Origin: Umbilicaria muhlenbergii
Taxonomy: Eukaryota; Ascomycota; Lecanoromycetes; Umbilicariales; Umbilicariaceae
Length of the DNA stretch: 64,000 nt
Assembly: GCA_000611775.1 (NCBI GenBank)
Contig: KK106987.1
Span: forward strand, 1,631,506 to 1,695,505
Direction of reading: 5' to 3'
The notes beneath the pieces were generated by a model. That model did not search any database and had not been told where the DNA came from. It saw only the letters and a program-made list of their open reading frames with translations. The translations under genes and the position numbers were made by a program. Shown here one piece after another: positions 23,223-34,099 of this stretch (positions are counted from its first letter, which is position 1; every line of letters begins with the position of its first letter).

Positions 23223-23700
23223 GCCACCAACACTTTGAGGCAGTCGGGAGTTTGGGCGAGCAAGTGGAATTTGTAATTTGAGGAGGAAGCGGAGGCCATA
23301 CGAGAGAGCGGATTGCTTCAAATCATATGGTGATGGGCAGGATTCTGCCTCGTCGGCTCCGTGCAGAACGGCAAGACGCAGCAACTCAGCCCAGCTGTGC
23401 GTGAAGGATTTTGCGGCGTCTCCCACACGAAACATCATCTGTGGCGCGTTGCACATCTACGGCTCTACCATCCATTCGGCTCCGGGCTGCCTGTTGGAAT
23501 GTACTCACGGCGCAGGTCATCGGGGTGGAGCGGCTACGTTCATGTCCAATGACCATCCATCGCTATCACCACTGGCCTCAATTCTCTTCTTTCAACAGTA
23601 CAGTCGAAGCCAAGAGTCTAGCACACTGTCACGCTTCTGTGATCCCTGATATCTCCAACCAAACACTCGCCATCAACGCTCAGTCCAACAACTCTGCACG
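23223..23700. promoter_or_regulatory. Divergent promoter between pepsin-like and ankyrin genes
   Basis: The two start codons are 478 bp apart and face away from each other, so both promoters must lie here. Overlapping open frames in this stretch are shadows with no motif. No single binding site stands out. Confidence 0.5.
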
Positions 23701-24805
23701 ATGGCCGACGACAGTTGTCGTGCCCCCGAAGACAGCGTCGAATACGAAGAACTCTTCAACGCAGCCAGCGAAGGCGACATTCCACGCCTAGAAGCAGCTT
23801 TACTTCCGTCATTGAATGTCAATGCCTTGGAAGCCGATCGCTTGCAAGGGCGTGCAGCGCTCCATATAGCCGCACAAACTGGACGGGTCCCAGCACTACA
23901 ATTTCTCCTCGCCCATGGTGCCCAGGTGGATTTGCGTAACTCCGAGGGTGAGACGCCACTCCACGAGGCCGCATATTCGGCGCACCCGGAAGCCATAAGA
24001 GCCCTGCTTGATGCTGGGGCTGACATCAATCTCCCAACTGGAGATTACAGTTATACGGCACTGCATAATGTCTTGAAACACAAGAACACGGTCACACCGC
24101 AGCAGATTGAGACTATCGAGCTCCTTCTGGATCGAGGGTTGGATCTGAACGCCGAAGCTGACAGTTGGGGAAGCACCCTCGTAAGCTTCCATCTAAGATG
24201 TTGGTGGAGGCGAGTGATTGACAACAGGACAGATTGACCAAGCCTGTGCACTGCGCAGCATCGAGTTGGTGCGAGTTTTGATTGACAGAGGCGCACGCTT
24301 CGATAATGCTCTGCTCTCTGCAGTGGACGATTACGACATGGTCAAATTTCTGCTCAGTCGAGGTGCCAAGGTCGTCGCCGCGCCAGGCAAAACCTCTGCC
24401 ATAACGAATGCAGCCGGCGCCGGCAATACAGAGGTAGTCCGGTTACTACTTTCTCATGCTAACGATGCGGAACTCGACGGTAGTCGCGATGCCTTGAACT
24501 GGGCCGCTGCTGCAGGACGCATAGATACAGTGAAACTCCTCATTGAGCATGGCTTCGACGTCAACGTAACCACAAAAGACTGCATTGTGGGCGAAACCCC
24601 TCTTCTCGCAGCTTGCGAGTCCAAGGAAGTGAATCCACAAAGGATGGCAGTTGCAAAGTTGCTTATGAAGGAGGGTGCAGATGTCAATGCTCGCAGTCAA
24701 GATGGGAAGACTGCCGCTGAACTGCTTGTTCAAAATGATTCTGACGGATTACTCCAGGGTGATGCCGAGTTAAACCAGCTACTGGCTGGGACCCATACCA
24801 GATGA
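23701..24805 (+). CDS. Ankyrin-repeat protein
   Basis: Two exons, 23701-24180 and 24233-24805, give 350 residues. The 52-nt intron has GTAAGC and ends at GACAG, which restores the frame as GSTL-IDQACALRS. At least eight ankyrin repeats can be followed, for example RAALHIAAQTGRVPALQFLL, GETPLHEAAYSAHPEAIRAL, ALNWAAAAGRIDTVKLLI and GETPLLAACES. There is no signal peptide, membrane segment or second domain, so the protein is probably cytosolic and binds a protein partner. Stand-alone ankyrin proteins of this size are numerous in moulds and their partners are mostly unknown. It ends 83 bp from the converging Spc7-like fragment. Confidence 0.85.
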
Positions 24806-24888
24806 GATGAGAAGAAGCGTGGTCTAGCGTTGTAGATATGACTGGATTCGAAGGGCACGTAGCCTTCAATGCTTGACAATTGATTCCT

Positions 24889-25347
24889 TTACAACTCCTG
24901 GATATCTTCAAACGCCCTTTCAATTACTTCATATGCAGCCAAATCCGGCATCACACTACGACTTCTTCCCTCTTGCAAGCAATCTTTCTTCAAGCTTCCC
25001 AACAGCCTTGACCCAAATGCCTGCTCCCTTCGCGCCCTTAACCTTAGACTCCAGAGCTCCGCCATCTTCTTCTCTTTTAGGCCTTTGCCATAGCACACCT
25101 TTGCACTCAGCTTCACACCGACACCCAAGGCCGCACCGCCATCTCCACTCCGCACGTTGACTTCGAAAACCACCTCCACCTTCGTCCGCACTGCTTGCAA
25201 CAGGATAACAGACCGAACAGCCATAGCTTCATCTGACGTAATGATAGGCTCAGTGATATAGCTGACACCTACCACACGTGCCTCTTCCACGATGGCAGTG
25301 GCGGTCTCCCAGCTGCTGCTTACGAATAATAGCAGATCTTTCGACAT
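24889..25347 (-). pseudogene. Fragment resembling the C-terminal domain of kinetochore protein Spc7/KNL1
   Basis: The 152-residue frame contains SSSWETATAIVEEARV, TSDEAMAVRSVILLQAVRTK, VEVVFEVNV and LSAKVCYGKGLKEKKMAEL. This looks to me like the conserved C-terminal (RWD-type) region of fungal Spc7/KNL1, which docks the Mis12 complex at kinetochores. The identification is from memory of the family and is moderate. Full-length Spc7 has well over 1000 residues, so this is a 5'-truncated copy. The frame stays open upstream of the ATG to about 25,405, just where the AT-rich transposon block begins, which suggests truncation by insertion or rearrangement. The true single-copy gene is expected elsewhere in the genome. 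Confidence 0.5.
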
Positions 25348-25497
25348 TGGTCTATGACTACTATAAGCACTAAAGTTGAGCTCGCATAATCTGGAGGAAG
25401 AAGAGTTTTTCTGTTATCAATAATTATGAATGATACTCATGCGTATCAGTGATATAAGTGAGACTCATTTCAGAGTTCTGAGCTCTCACTGTTCTTG

Positions 25498-25707
25498 AAA
25501 AACAGCTTAAGAAAGCGCCTTTTGCACTGATTTATTTGACTATCATAAAGACTATCATAACTATTTGTATGTACTGAGTTCACTTCGAATTTTCTGAGTT
25601 TGAGTTAAATGAGTTGAGTTTTTTTCAGGTTGAGTTTTATCATGTATAACTCACCTCAAAACTCAACTCAAACTCACTGAGTAAAACTCAACTCATGATG
25701 CAGTGTA
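25498..25707. mobile_element. Damaged second copy of the hAT-like element (right end)
   Basis: The stretch aligns with 12,735-12,948 of the first copy, including CATAAAGACTA-CATAAC and the final GCAGTGTA. ACCCA in the first copy is ACTCA here, GGGTT is GAGTT and ACCAT is ATCAT, so this copy has been C-to-T mutated. The left end and the GC-rich tandem array are missing. Confidence 0.8.
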
Positions 25708-26377
25708 GTAATAATTTTAATCAGTGAAATTTTAAGCTGTAGTCATAGCAAAAGCTTTTATTTATACTATTTTAATAATAAATTAATTATTCAAAATGTG
25801 TTACGTTTTATACTCATATATCACAGTAAGTGCAGCAGATATAATTAATTTTTATAATTTTTTAAATAAGATAATTTTAAATAAAAGCTCATAGTTTATA
25901 TTAGTATTTTAAAAAATCTTATGTTGTAAGCATACTACTGTGAGGTAATATCTTAACTAAGGAATTATGAAGCTATGTGACAATAATAACTTAAACTTAT
26001 AATTGATGATTCACAATAATATAATATTACTAGTAGGTAGAGAATTATTGTTAAGAAAGAAAGTGAGACATGTTTTAACTTCATAATATATCTCTTCTGA
26101 AGTTAACCTGCTTGAGGAAGATTTCATGAAGCAGTCACTTCAATGAAGTTGTCTTCACAAGATGTTTATTATTGAATTACATCTTCATGAAATGTCATCA
26201 ATGATGTTAACTTCTTTAATCACTTTTATGAAGTGTCAAGAGTGATGTTTATTAACTGAGTTTTCTCATGAAGTTGTTTCACTAATGAAAGTTATCTTCA
26301 CAAAATTATATTGTTGTTGAATATAATTTTTCTTATTTTGAATTAGTACTTGATGAGTTTTATACATTGAATGCTCA

Positions 26378-26646
26378 TGTCAGGGCCATCATATAATAGT
26401 ATGACAGTATGACACTAATATGACATTATAATATGACATTATATAAACATGATGACTCAGCGCTTAGCGCCTTGACATCAAGTGAAAACTCTTCACAAGG
26501 AGGTTTGAAAACCTGCTTCCTCAGTGATCAGTTTTGCCACTGAATAGAATATATATAATCACTGCATTGACTTTATCATGACTATATTGCTTATGATACT
26601 TCATTCAACACTTATATGATCTCATGTTATAGATCAGCCTCTTACA
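26378..26646 (+). repeat. 5' LTR of the chromovirus
   Basis: 269 bp, TG...CA. Preceded by target duplication GCTCA. Differs from its partner only by C/T and G/A changes as far as could be checked by eye. Confidence 0.9.
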
Positions 26647-28249
26647 TACTGATCACTCAGTACCTTCAGGTGAACAGTCATGTCAGAAGCAAAATAAGAC
26701 ATGATGACATCAACACTTTAATCTCATCAAGTCAGTGAAACAGCTGATAATTACACTGAATCAGAGCCTTCCTTTAGCAGGTTTACACTATCAGTCATTA
26801 ATACCTCTACTTAGGATAATGATGAATATATTGATCAAGGTGACCTTGATGACATCATTAAAGACCTTAAGACAGTCACTGCTCATAATGAAGAAGTTAT
26901 TAAGCGTCAGTGACTACAACTACAACATGTATGACAAGAAATTAAGTTTGAGGACAATAAAAGAGAGCTTCAGGAGCTTAATCAACATCTGTAAGAAGAT
27001 TCTTCAATTATGATTACAATAAACTCAAGGAATGACACAAGTTCTTCACATGAACTATGATGTTGAGTTACAACAAACATCACACCTCCCCCTTTTTAAC
27101 ATCTTATAAAGTCATGAGAGCCTCATCTTTATGCAGGAGGCGTCAAAGTCATGAGATGAAAACTTCAAGAAATCTCAGCACATCTTGATGCTATCATCAA
27201 TCATGAGTCTTTTCAAAGCCGCTCAGACACTAAAAGGGATCATCAACACAAGGTGAATGATATAAACAAAAGTACAACATGAATGTTGTATTATGACAGA
27301 AAAGAACCCTTCACTGAATAATAAACCTTTCACTCTCATCACTTCAGTCATGGAAGAGAGAATGATTTATGAGGTTTTTACTGAGGAAGCCGTGATCAAA
27401 GCTGAAATTCAAATCACATATCAATCACTGAGAGAGTGATTATGACAACAACACAGATGTTCATGAGACCCTCATGCTGATATGAAGACTTTGTTTCAAA
27501 GAATGAAGTGTATGCATGAAAAGCAGCAGGCCTCTGTATTAAATGTGAAGTCATCAGTCATTAAATAAATAAATGTATGACAGGATGATCAACAGCAGTC
27601 ATTATTATAATTAATGTGAATAAATAACTCATGACAATCAGCATCTTTCATTCTCAGTTTACCTTTTTTAGTTCATGTGAACCTAAATCATTACTATGAT
27701 ACAGGTAAATTCCTATGAAGAAAAGCAAAACATGTTATCACATGCTGTATATTCACCACTGATGAAAAGAAGGTGTTGAAGAATGTCTTATGTATGAATA
27801 ATCTTTTCATTACTGAACACTTCATAAAGCTGGTGGATTTAATGACTGATATGAAAGAATATACTCTGCAAATGAACTTATTGTGATACAACAAAGAGTA
27901 TGATAATGTCTATGACAGTTTACCTCCTGAATATCATGATTTCACAGACATATTTTAAGCAGCTGAGAAGCAGTCTCTGCTTGAGAGAGGTTCACATGAT
28001 TATATTATTAACTTAAAATCAGGGCAGTCCTGTACCAAAATTAAACAATAACTTATGATTAATCATTGATTATAAGTGCTTGAATGATATTATTATTAAG
28101 AATCACTCCTCATTATCATTTATATCAGACATGTTGAATCATCTTTAAGAAGTCAAGAAGCTCATGAAGCTGAACTGCAAGAATACATATAATTGAATAT
28201 GAATTAAAAGCAGAGATGAGTGAAAGACAACATTCTGAACATGATTCAA

Positions 28250-28640
28250 GCTGTTTAAATATCTTATCATGTTTTTCAGATTCATGAATACTCCTGCTAC
28301 ATTTCAAGTCTTTATAAATAAAGTGCTTGATGAGTTTTTAAATATCATATGTGTAATCTACTTGAATGATATCTTGATCTTTGATAAAGATGAGTTTAAG
28401 CATGAAGAGCATGTATGACAAGTATTAACTGCATTATAACATCATGATCTTCACCTTAAGATCAGCAAATGCTTGTTTAATGCAACAGAAGTGAACTTCC
28501 TAGGGTTTAACATTAATACTGAAGGCATACACATGAGTTCAGAAAAGATTCATGCTGTTGAAGAATGACTGCCCCTGAAGGACATTCATGATTTGCAGAT
28601 CTTTTTAAGCTTCATTTATATAACAAGAGAACATCATACC
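28250..28640 (+). pseudogene. Chromovirus reverse transcriptase remnant
   Basis: The plus strand reads FMNTPATFQVFINKVLDEF, ICVIYLNDILIFDKDEF, LHLKISKCLFNATEVNFLGF and TEGIHMSSEKIHAVEE. This is the second half of a gypsy RT; the YLDD active-site box reads YLND. Stops at expected Trp positions confirm decay. RNase H and integrase core sequences that should follow are absent. Confidence 0.85.
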
Positions 28641-30180
28641 TGTTATAATGAATATTATCAGTATGATGAATACTGAAGATGATGATCTCATCAGAACATC
28701 AGTGATGTAGAATTTATCAACTTAAGAAGAAGCAAGCTGTAATGAACTGCAGTTAAAACACTCAGTATGACAGAGATTATAACAAAAGAATGTTATATCT
28801 GTCACAATGAATCTACTGATATGATGAATATTGAAGATGATGATTTCATTAAAATATCAGCAGTGAGGAACCTACCTGCTCATGAAGCAAGTCATAATGA
28901 AAATGAAATCAACAGTATCACTGAAACACCAGCAGTGAGGAATCTATCAGTACAATAAATACTAAAGACAGCAGTCTCATCAGAACATCAACAATGTGAA
29001 ATGCAAGCTGTAATGAGAATGAAGTCATCAGTATCACTGAAACACCAGCAGTGTGTCATCTATTCAGTACAACAAGTATCACTGAAACATCAGCAGTGAG
29101 GAATTTACTCAGTATGATGATTACTAAAGATGATGATCTCATTAAAACATCAGCAGTGTGAAATTTACCTGCTCAAGAAGAAGCAAGCTGTAATGAAAAA
29201 ATTAATAATCTCATTAAAACATCAGCAGTGCAGAAACTATCTGCTTAAGAAGCAAGTCATGTCATGTTAAATAAAATCAGTGAACTCATTAAAACATCAA
29301 CAGTGCAGTGCTTATATGCTTAAAAAGCAAGCTGTGATTGAATAAGAAGACTTGAGTTGCAGAATCTGAGTAGCACTCAATTAAAAATAACACAGCAAAC
29401 ACTGTAGTTATGAACAGCAGTGCAAGCTGCATTTTTATTAATTTTTAAATTAAGGATAACACTCTTCTGCTGACACTGTTGAAGTGCTTCAACTCATATC
29501 TACTCACTCACCTCTAGGTGAGGAGATAATAGCTTATATAAAAATATTTATCAAATAACTTGAACATATGAGTCATACTGAACAGTTGAAAGACGGTTTG
29601 ATATGACAAGTATGACAGGGATTAACTACCCCTCTCAAGAATAAAAACAACTTGACTGAGTCTGAGATGATAAACATGAATATAGATATGAACTCAGAGA
29701 TGATCATGACATCAGAGATGCAGCCTCATGTGACTTTTATACTGTTGAATGTGCAAAAGCGCTGACAGGAAATGAATGATGTCATATGTGATAAACATAT
29801 CAGTATGATGAATACTGAAGTTGATGACACAGCTGAAACATCAACAGTTCATGACCTACATGCTCAAGAAGTAAGTCATGATGAATATATATCAATATGA
29901 TGAATATTGAAGTTGATGATATAATTGAAACATCAGCAGTCTGTGATCTACATGCTCAAGAAGCAAGCTGTGATGAATATATTAACATGATGAACATATC
30001 AGTATGATGAATACTGAAGCTGATGATGCAGTTGAAACATCAGCAGTCTGTGACCTACATGCTCAAGAAGCAAGTCATGATGAATATATCATTCATGACT
30101 TACATGCTCAAGAAGCAAGCCGTGATGAATATATTAATACAATGAATATACATGAGTACAGCAAAAGTATGACAATTATT
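28640..30180 (+). repeat. Degenerate tandem repeats replacing part of pol
   Basis: About ten imperfect units share the core ATGATGAATACTGAAGATGA, then ATCAGCAGTG and GCTCAAGAAGCAAG, with unit lengths of roughly 80-130 bp. Translated, the units read variants of MMNTEADD..ETSAV..LHAQEAS. They lie exactly where RNase H and the integrase core belong, so the expansion accompanies a deletion. The left copy (1-3027) keeps integrase sequence in the corresponding place. Confidence 0.75.
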
Positions 30181-30589
30181 ATGACATTTTATCATACTAA
30201 ACAAAAATGAAAGGAGAGTAAAAAAGGCAGACTTATGTCTGAACAGTTCATCAAACATGTTGAATAATCTGAATGATTTAAATAGTCTGAATGATTTGAA
30301 CAGGACTTAATTAATGTCATAAGAATATTCTTTTCTGATTTTCCTCAAGTGGTTTTACAAGTTTTATCAAGGCCTTATAAGTTATCTACAGCAAGAGTCA
30401 AGAGTGATTCATTAAACATGCTGAACAATCTGAACAGTTTAAACAGTCTGAATGATTTGAACAGGACTTAATTAATGTCATAAAAATACTTTTTTTTAAT
30501 TTTCCTCAAGAGGTTTTACAAATTTTATTAAGATCTTATAAGTGATCTACAGCAAGGGTTAAGAGCATCAGGTTTTCACTGCATTAACA

Positions 30590-30830
30590 GAAAAAAACTT
30601 ACTACTCAATCAAGACAACAAGTGAGAAGTTGAGACAATTGTGAATAACTGAGTTCATGATGACAGGCTTCAATACCTCATCAAATGAAAGCTGACAGAT
30701 CAGGTGTGAGATGACACATGAAAATCAACACACTTCATCTGCAATGTAAAGGCAAAAATGCAGAAATTTCATGCTGACAACTCTGATAAACTGAAATTCA
30801 GGCAAGCTGTACAACATGACTCTTCAAGAT
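30590..30830 (+). pseudogene. Chromodomain remnant of the chromovirus
   Basis: This stretch aligns closely with 710-925 of the left copy, including AAGTGAGAAGTTGAG and CAAAAATGCAGAAATTTCATG. It encodes the same chromodomain, with Trp codons changed to TGA. It confirms that both elements belong to one chromovirus family. Confidence 0.8.
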
Positions 30831-31212
30831 TGATTGAGAAGCTGTTGCAAAAGTCATGAGTTTTAAGAACTGAAAACTTTGTCAGCTTTATTAACTTAAT
30901 CTCTTATGACAGAGCCTGTGCTCTATGACAAGAATACAACAGGGGCTATGATGCTACAACATTATAACAAAATCTTTAATAAGATTACTGCATGAATTAC
31001 ATTATAACAGACATGTTACATTGCAGAGAACACTCAAGTGCAAAAGTATTTTATTTCAGATCTGAAGATCAAAGTGAATCTGAGGTTAATGTCTTGCACT
31101 CAACTCTTCATCAGTGCTGCATTAAGTTATTTTCATTTATTTACTTGTCTTCTGCTGTTTTAAACCTTTTTTCATTACTGTTTAATGAAGCCTCTGACCT
31201 TATCTCCTCAAC

Positions 31213-31416
31213 ATGTCAGCACTCACAGAGTTTGATGTACTCATAATGACAGCAAGATTGATGAGTGTTGAGAACATGAAGAGCATTAATGATGCTTTTC
31301 AGCAGAACAGCAAGAGCCTCAATAAGCTCCTCAAGACTACTGATGTTAACATAGTCATACAACTAGATGAAGGATATAAACTCATGTTGAAGAGCAACTG
31401 CAAAGAGTGTGAATGA
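31213..31416 (+). pseudogene. Extra 3' ORF of the chromovirus
   Basis: A 67-residue open frame (MSALTEFDVLIMTARLMSVEN..) sits between chromodomain and 3' LTR. A decayed version is at 1357-1560. No domain is recognised. Its retention in two copies suggests an accessory ORF or a shared low rate of stop-creating mutation in this stretch. Confidence 0.4.
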
Positions 31417-31583
31417 TGTTAATAATGACTGAAGGAGGATGACAGCCAGATGATTCACACAAGTTAAAACATAAACTGCTATAATTAAACGTCAATATTG
31501 AGTACAACAATAATTATGACATAATATTGTACTAATATGAACTCATGAGCAAAAGAAAAGAAGATTTAAAGAGTGTAAACTTA

Positions 31584-31805
31584 TCACCTGCTGTCACCTC
31601 CCTTGTCATCATGATTGCAGGTGTGCAAGACAACAACATTAAATCTCTCAGAGTCAAGAGCAGTGATGATTGAAGACTCTGTCATGCATTGCTCATGAGG
31701 ATTGCAGAGAGATATGCAGCATGTGCAGGCTCCTCTGTTTAATATAAAGCAGTGATCAACTTCAATTTTTATATAAAAGTCACAGTGAGTAATACCTGAC
31801 AACAT
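31584..31805 (-). pseudogene. Antisense Cys-rich ORF inside the chromovirus 3' region
   Basis: The 73-residue frame opposite to the element keeps C-x10-C, then RGACTCC and NPHEQC, aligning end to end with 1718-1939. One cysteine of the first pair is Tyr here. The pattern resembles a DUF3716-like Cys-rich domain of fungi, tentatively. Both copies are free of stops although the DNA around them is heavily mutated. Confidence 0.45.
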
Positions 31806-32613
31806 GTGACTGAGGTTCTTTTAAATCACACACTCATGATGACAAGCCTGCTGCATGTGAGCTGACAGTGAGGTATTATCATGACATCACACAGAGTGAG
31901 ACTTCCTGTCAAAGATGTCATCTGAAGGTAGATGCTGAGCTCTTTTCAGACATTAAATAAATTATTTTCTCTCTTCACTTCTCTTTCTCTTTTTGAAGGT
32001 GTTAATCATCACAGTTTCACTCATTAACTCTGATTCAGAGCTCTCCTCATCACATTGAGCCTGAAGATCAACAGGCTTCTCTGATGAAAATGAGTTTTCA
32101 TTATTGTCTGCAGCTGAGAGAGGTTCAAGGATGTGAGGATGATTTATTGCTTATATATCATGTTAACATTTATACATGTATGACAGGAAGTATGACATCA
32201 TAAGAATGTTAAATCATGAGCTGCAAGCTTCATGACATTCCCTTTATGAGGTGAACACCTCTGCAATGAAGATGATGTCATGAAGTCATCAAGTCACTCA
32301 ACAAGCTGTGAAAAAATCATGAGATGTATGACAACATATCATACAACAAATGACAAAGAAGAAACACAAAGAGAAGAATGTTTTGAACTTACAGTAAACA
32401 TAATGATTTTAATGTTTATGTTATGAAGAAAGCTTACTGTCAGCGTGATATCATCACAATTAAGTGAAGGCATGTGATCAGCCTTATCTTAACACAGCTT
32501 CACACATTCACTTTACATGATCAATCATTTATCAGACTATCATGATGATGTCTATGATTATAAATTCAGAGTCAATTGACACCAGGGATGACATCATGAG
32601 AAGGGAAATACTG

Positions 32614-32882
32614 TGTCAGGGTCACCATATAATAATATGACAATATGACATTAATACAACATTATAATACAACATTATATAAACATGATGACTCAGCGCC
32701 TAGCATCTTAACATTAAGTGAAAACTCTTTACAAGAAGGTTCAGAAACCTGCTTCTTCAGTGATCAGTTTTATCACTGAATAAAATATGTATAATCACTG
32801 CATTGACTTCATTATGATTATATTGCTTATAACACTTCATTCAACATTTATACAACCTCACGTCATAAATCAGCTTCTTACA
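32614..32882 (+). repeat. 3' LTR of the chromovirus
   Basis: 269 bp, partner of 26,378-26,646, followed by target duplication GCTCA. Confidence 0.9.
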
Positions 32883-33336
32883 GCTCACATTGTTTTTCTC
32901 TTTTAAAAGCTCATATTCTCATGAGTATGATGACAGTCACAGTTGCAAGCCTTCATTAAGAAGCACTTCACAATACATCAGTAACAATAAAAAAAATAAC
33001 TCTGTAAATTGAAAAAAAAAATTAAAACTGTAAAAAAATTATATGTCATGAAACTCATTAAAACTCAGTGAGAAAAAAAATCTCTCTTTACAAGATATTT
33101 GTGAAGTTATGATTGATTTATACATTGACTCAGTGTTTATGATGATTGTTATTCATTTGTGAGCCTGTTCAGCTGTTTATGAGGTCATTCAGATTCACTT
33201 TGTCAAGCATCATGAATGACTCAGTTCACATCATATGATCAGAGTTTTCACTGTCAGTGATCTTCACAACTTCAATCACTCTCATCTCTCATCAGATAAG
33301 TTCATGATAATGATGTTTATAATGCATTCTTGTGAT

Positions 33337-33401
33337 GTTTGCTCTTATGATGCTTGCTTTCATGATGCTTGCCTTCATGATACTTGCCTTCATGATGCTT
33401 T
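33337..33401 (+). repeat. Short 15-bp tandem repeat
   Basis: Four to five imperfect copies of TTCATGATGCTTGCC follow each other. In one frame they give DACFHDACLHDTCLHDAFF. No function is suggested. Confidence 0.6.
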
Positions 33402-34099
33402 TTTTGTTAACAGTGATACAGTTTATCATACTTCACATCAGTCACATTATTAATGTTTTTAAGTAAATCATTTATGATTCTTGTTTGTTTCCTCTCTTCA
33501 TGCAGGCAGTTCAGAGAGCCTCATGTAATCATACTTCTCATGAGATAACTTTTCACAGAGAGGCTCAGCTTCATGATTATGTCATTTTGCAGCAGCTTGT
33601 TCAACTCATTAATTATGAACAAGATCATAAGATGATCTGTAAGTATTTTTTATGATCACTTTTCATGAAAACACTTCATGACTGACCTTCATAATAATAA
33701 TTATAAAGATTAAAAATATTTTATTTTAAATCTGTGAGTCTTGTGTCACTGCTGCTGTGAGCTGTGAATTTAATCATTTTAAGGGGTATTTCCTCTCCCC
33801 TCATGTCATGAAATGTGTGAAGTGTTATTAATATATAAGCAAGGCTTGTGTCTTCCTGTGTATGACTTTATGATGCTTTTTCATGAAGTGCTTTTGATTA
33901 ATTGTGCTACAGTTTTATTTTTATTATCTCTGATTTCATCTTCCTCCTCTGCATTGTTTTTTTCACAGGAATTAAGTTCATCTTCATTTTTATCTTCACC
34001 CCTGCTGAACTTTAACTCTAAGGGTCACAAGGAAATGTGTAAGACATGTAAACAGAAGAAGTGCTGAGTGAGCAAAGTTTATAAACTTATCATGACTGC

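Larger units (their letters stand above)
26378..32882 (+). mobile_element. Full-length but decayed chromovirus with 269-bp LTRs
   Basis: Two LTRs of exactly 269 bp (26,378-26,646 and 32,614-32,882), each starting TGTCAGG and ending CTTACA, bound the element. The 5-bp target duplication GCTCA is intact on both sides (26,373-26,377 and 32,883-32,887). Inside are Gag-like sequence (26.7-27.9 kb), an RT segment (28.25-28.64 kb), a repeat expansion in place of RNase H and the integrase core (28.65-30.2 kb), a chromodomain remnant (30.6-30.8 kb) and two extra ORFs. Pervasive stops show it is dead. It is the same family as the element at 1-3027. Confidence 0.9.
25925..32889 (+). repeat. 455-bp LTR, copy 1, split by a chromovirus
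   Basis: The LTR runs from TGTAAGCATACTAC at 25,925 to GAATGCTCA at 26,377 and its last two bases CA are at 32,888-32,889, after the inserted chromovirus and its target duplication. Without the insertion it is 455 bp, exactly the length of copy 2 at 40,725-41,179. It begins TG and ends CA. No coding part of its own element was found beside it and flanking bases show no clear target duplication, so whether it is a solo LTR is open. Confidence 0.8.

Noticed and set aside
28640-30180. CRISPR-like array
   Set aside because: The genome is eukaryotic, units are degenerate, have no unique spacers of constant length and lie inside a retrotransposon.
33813-34067. 84-residue plus-strand frame ending CKTCKQKKC
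   Set aside because: Short, Ser/Leu-rich, in mutated repeat DNA, no partner exon; too weak to call a gene or a zinc-binding protein.
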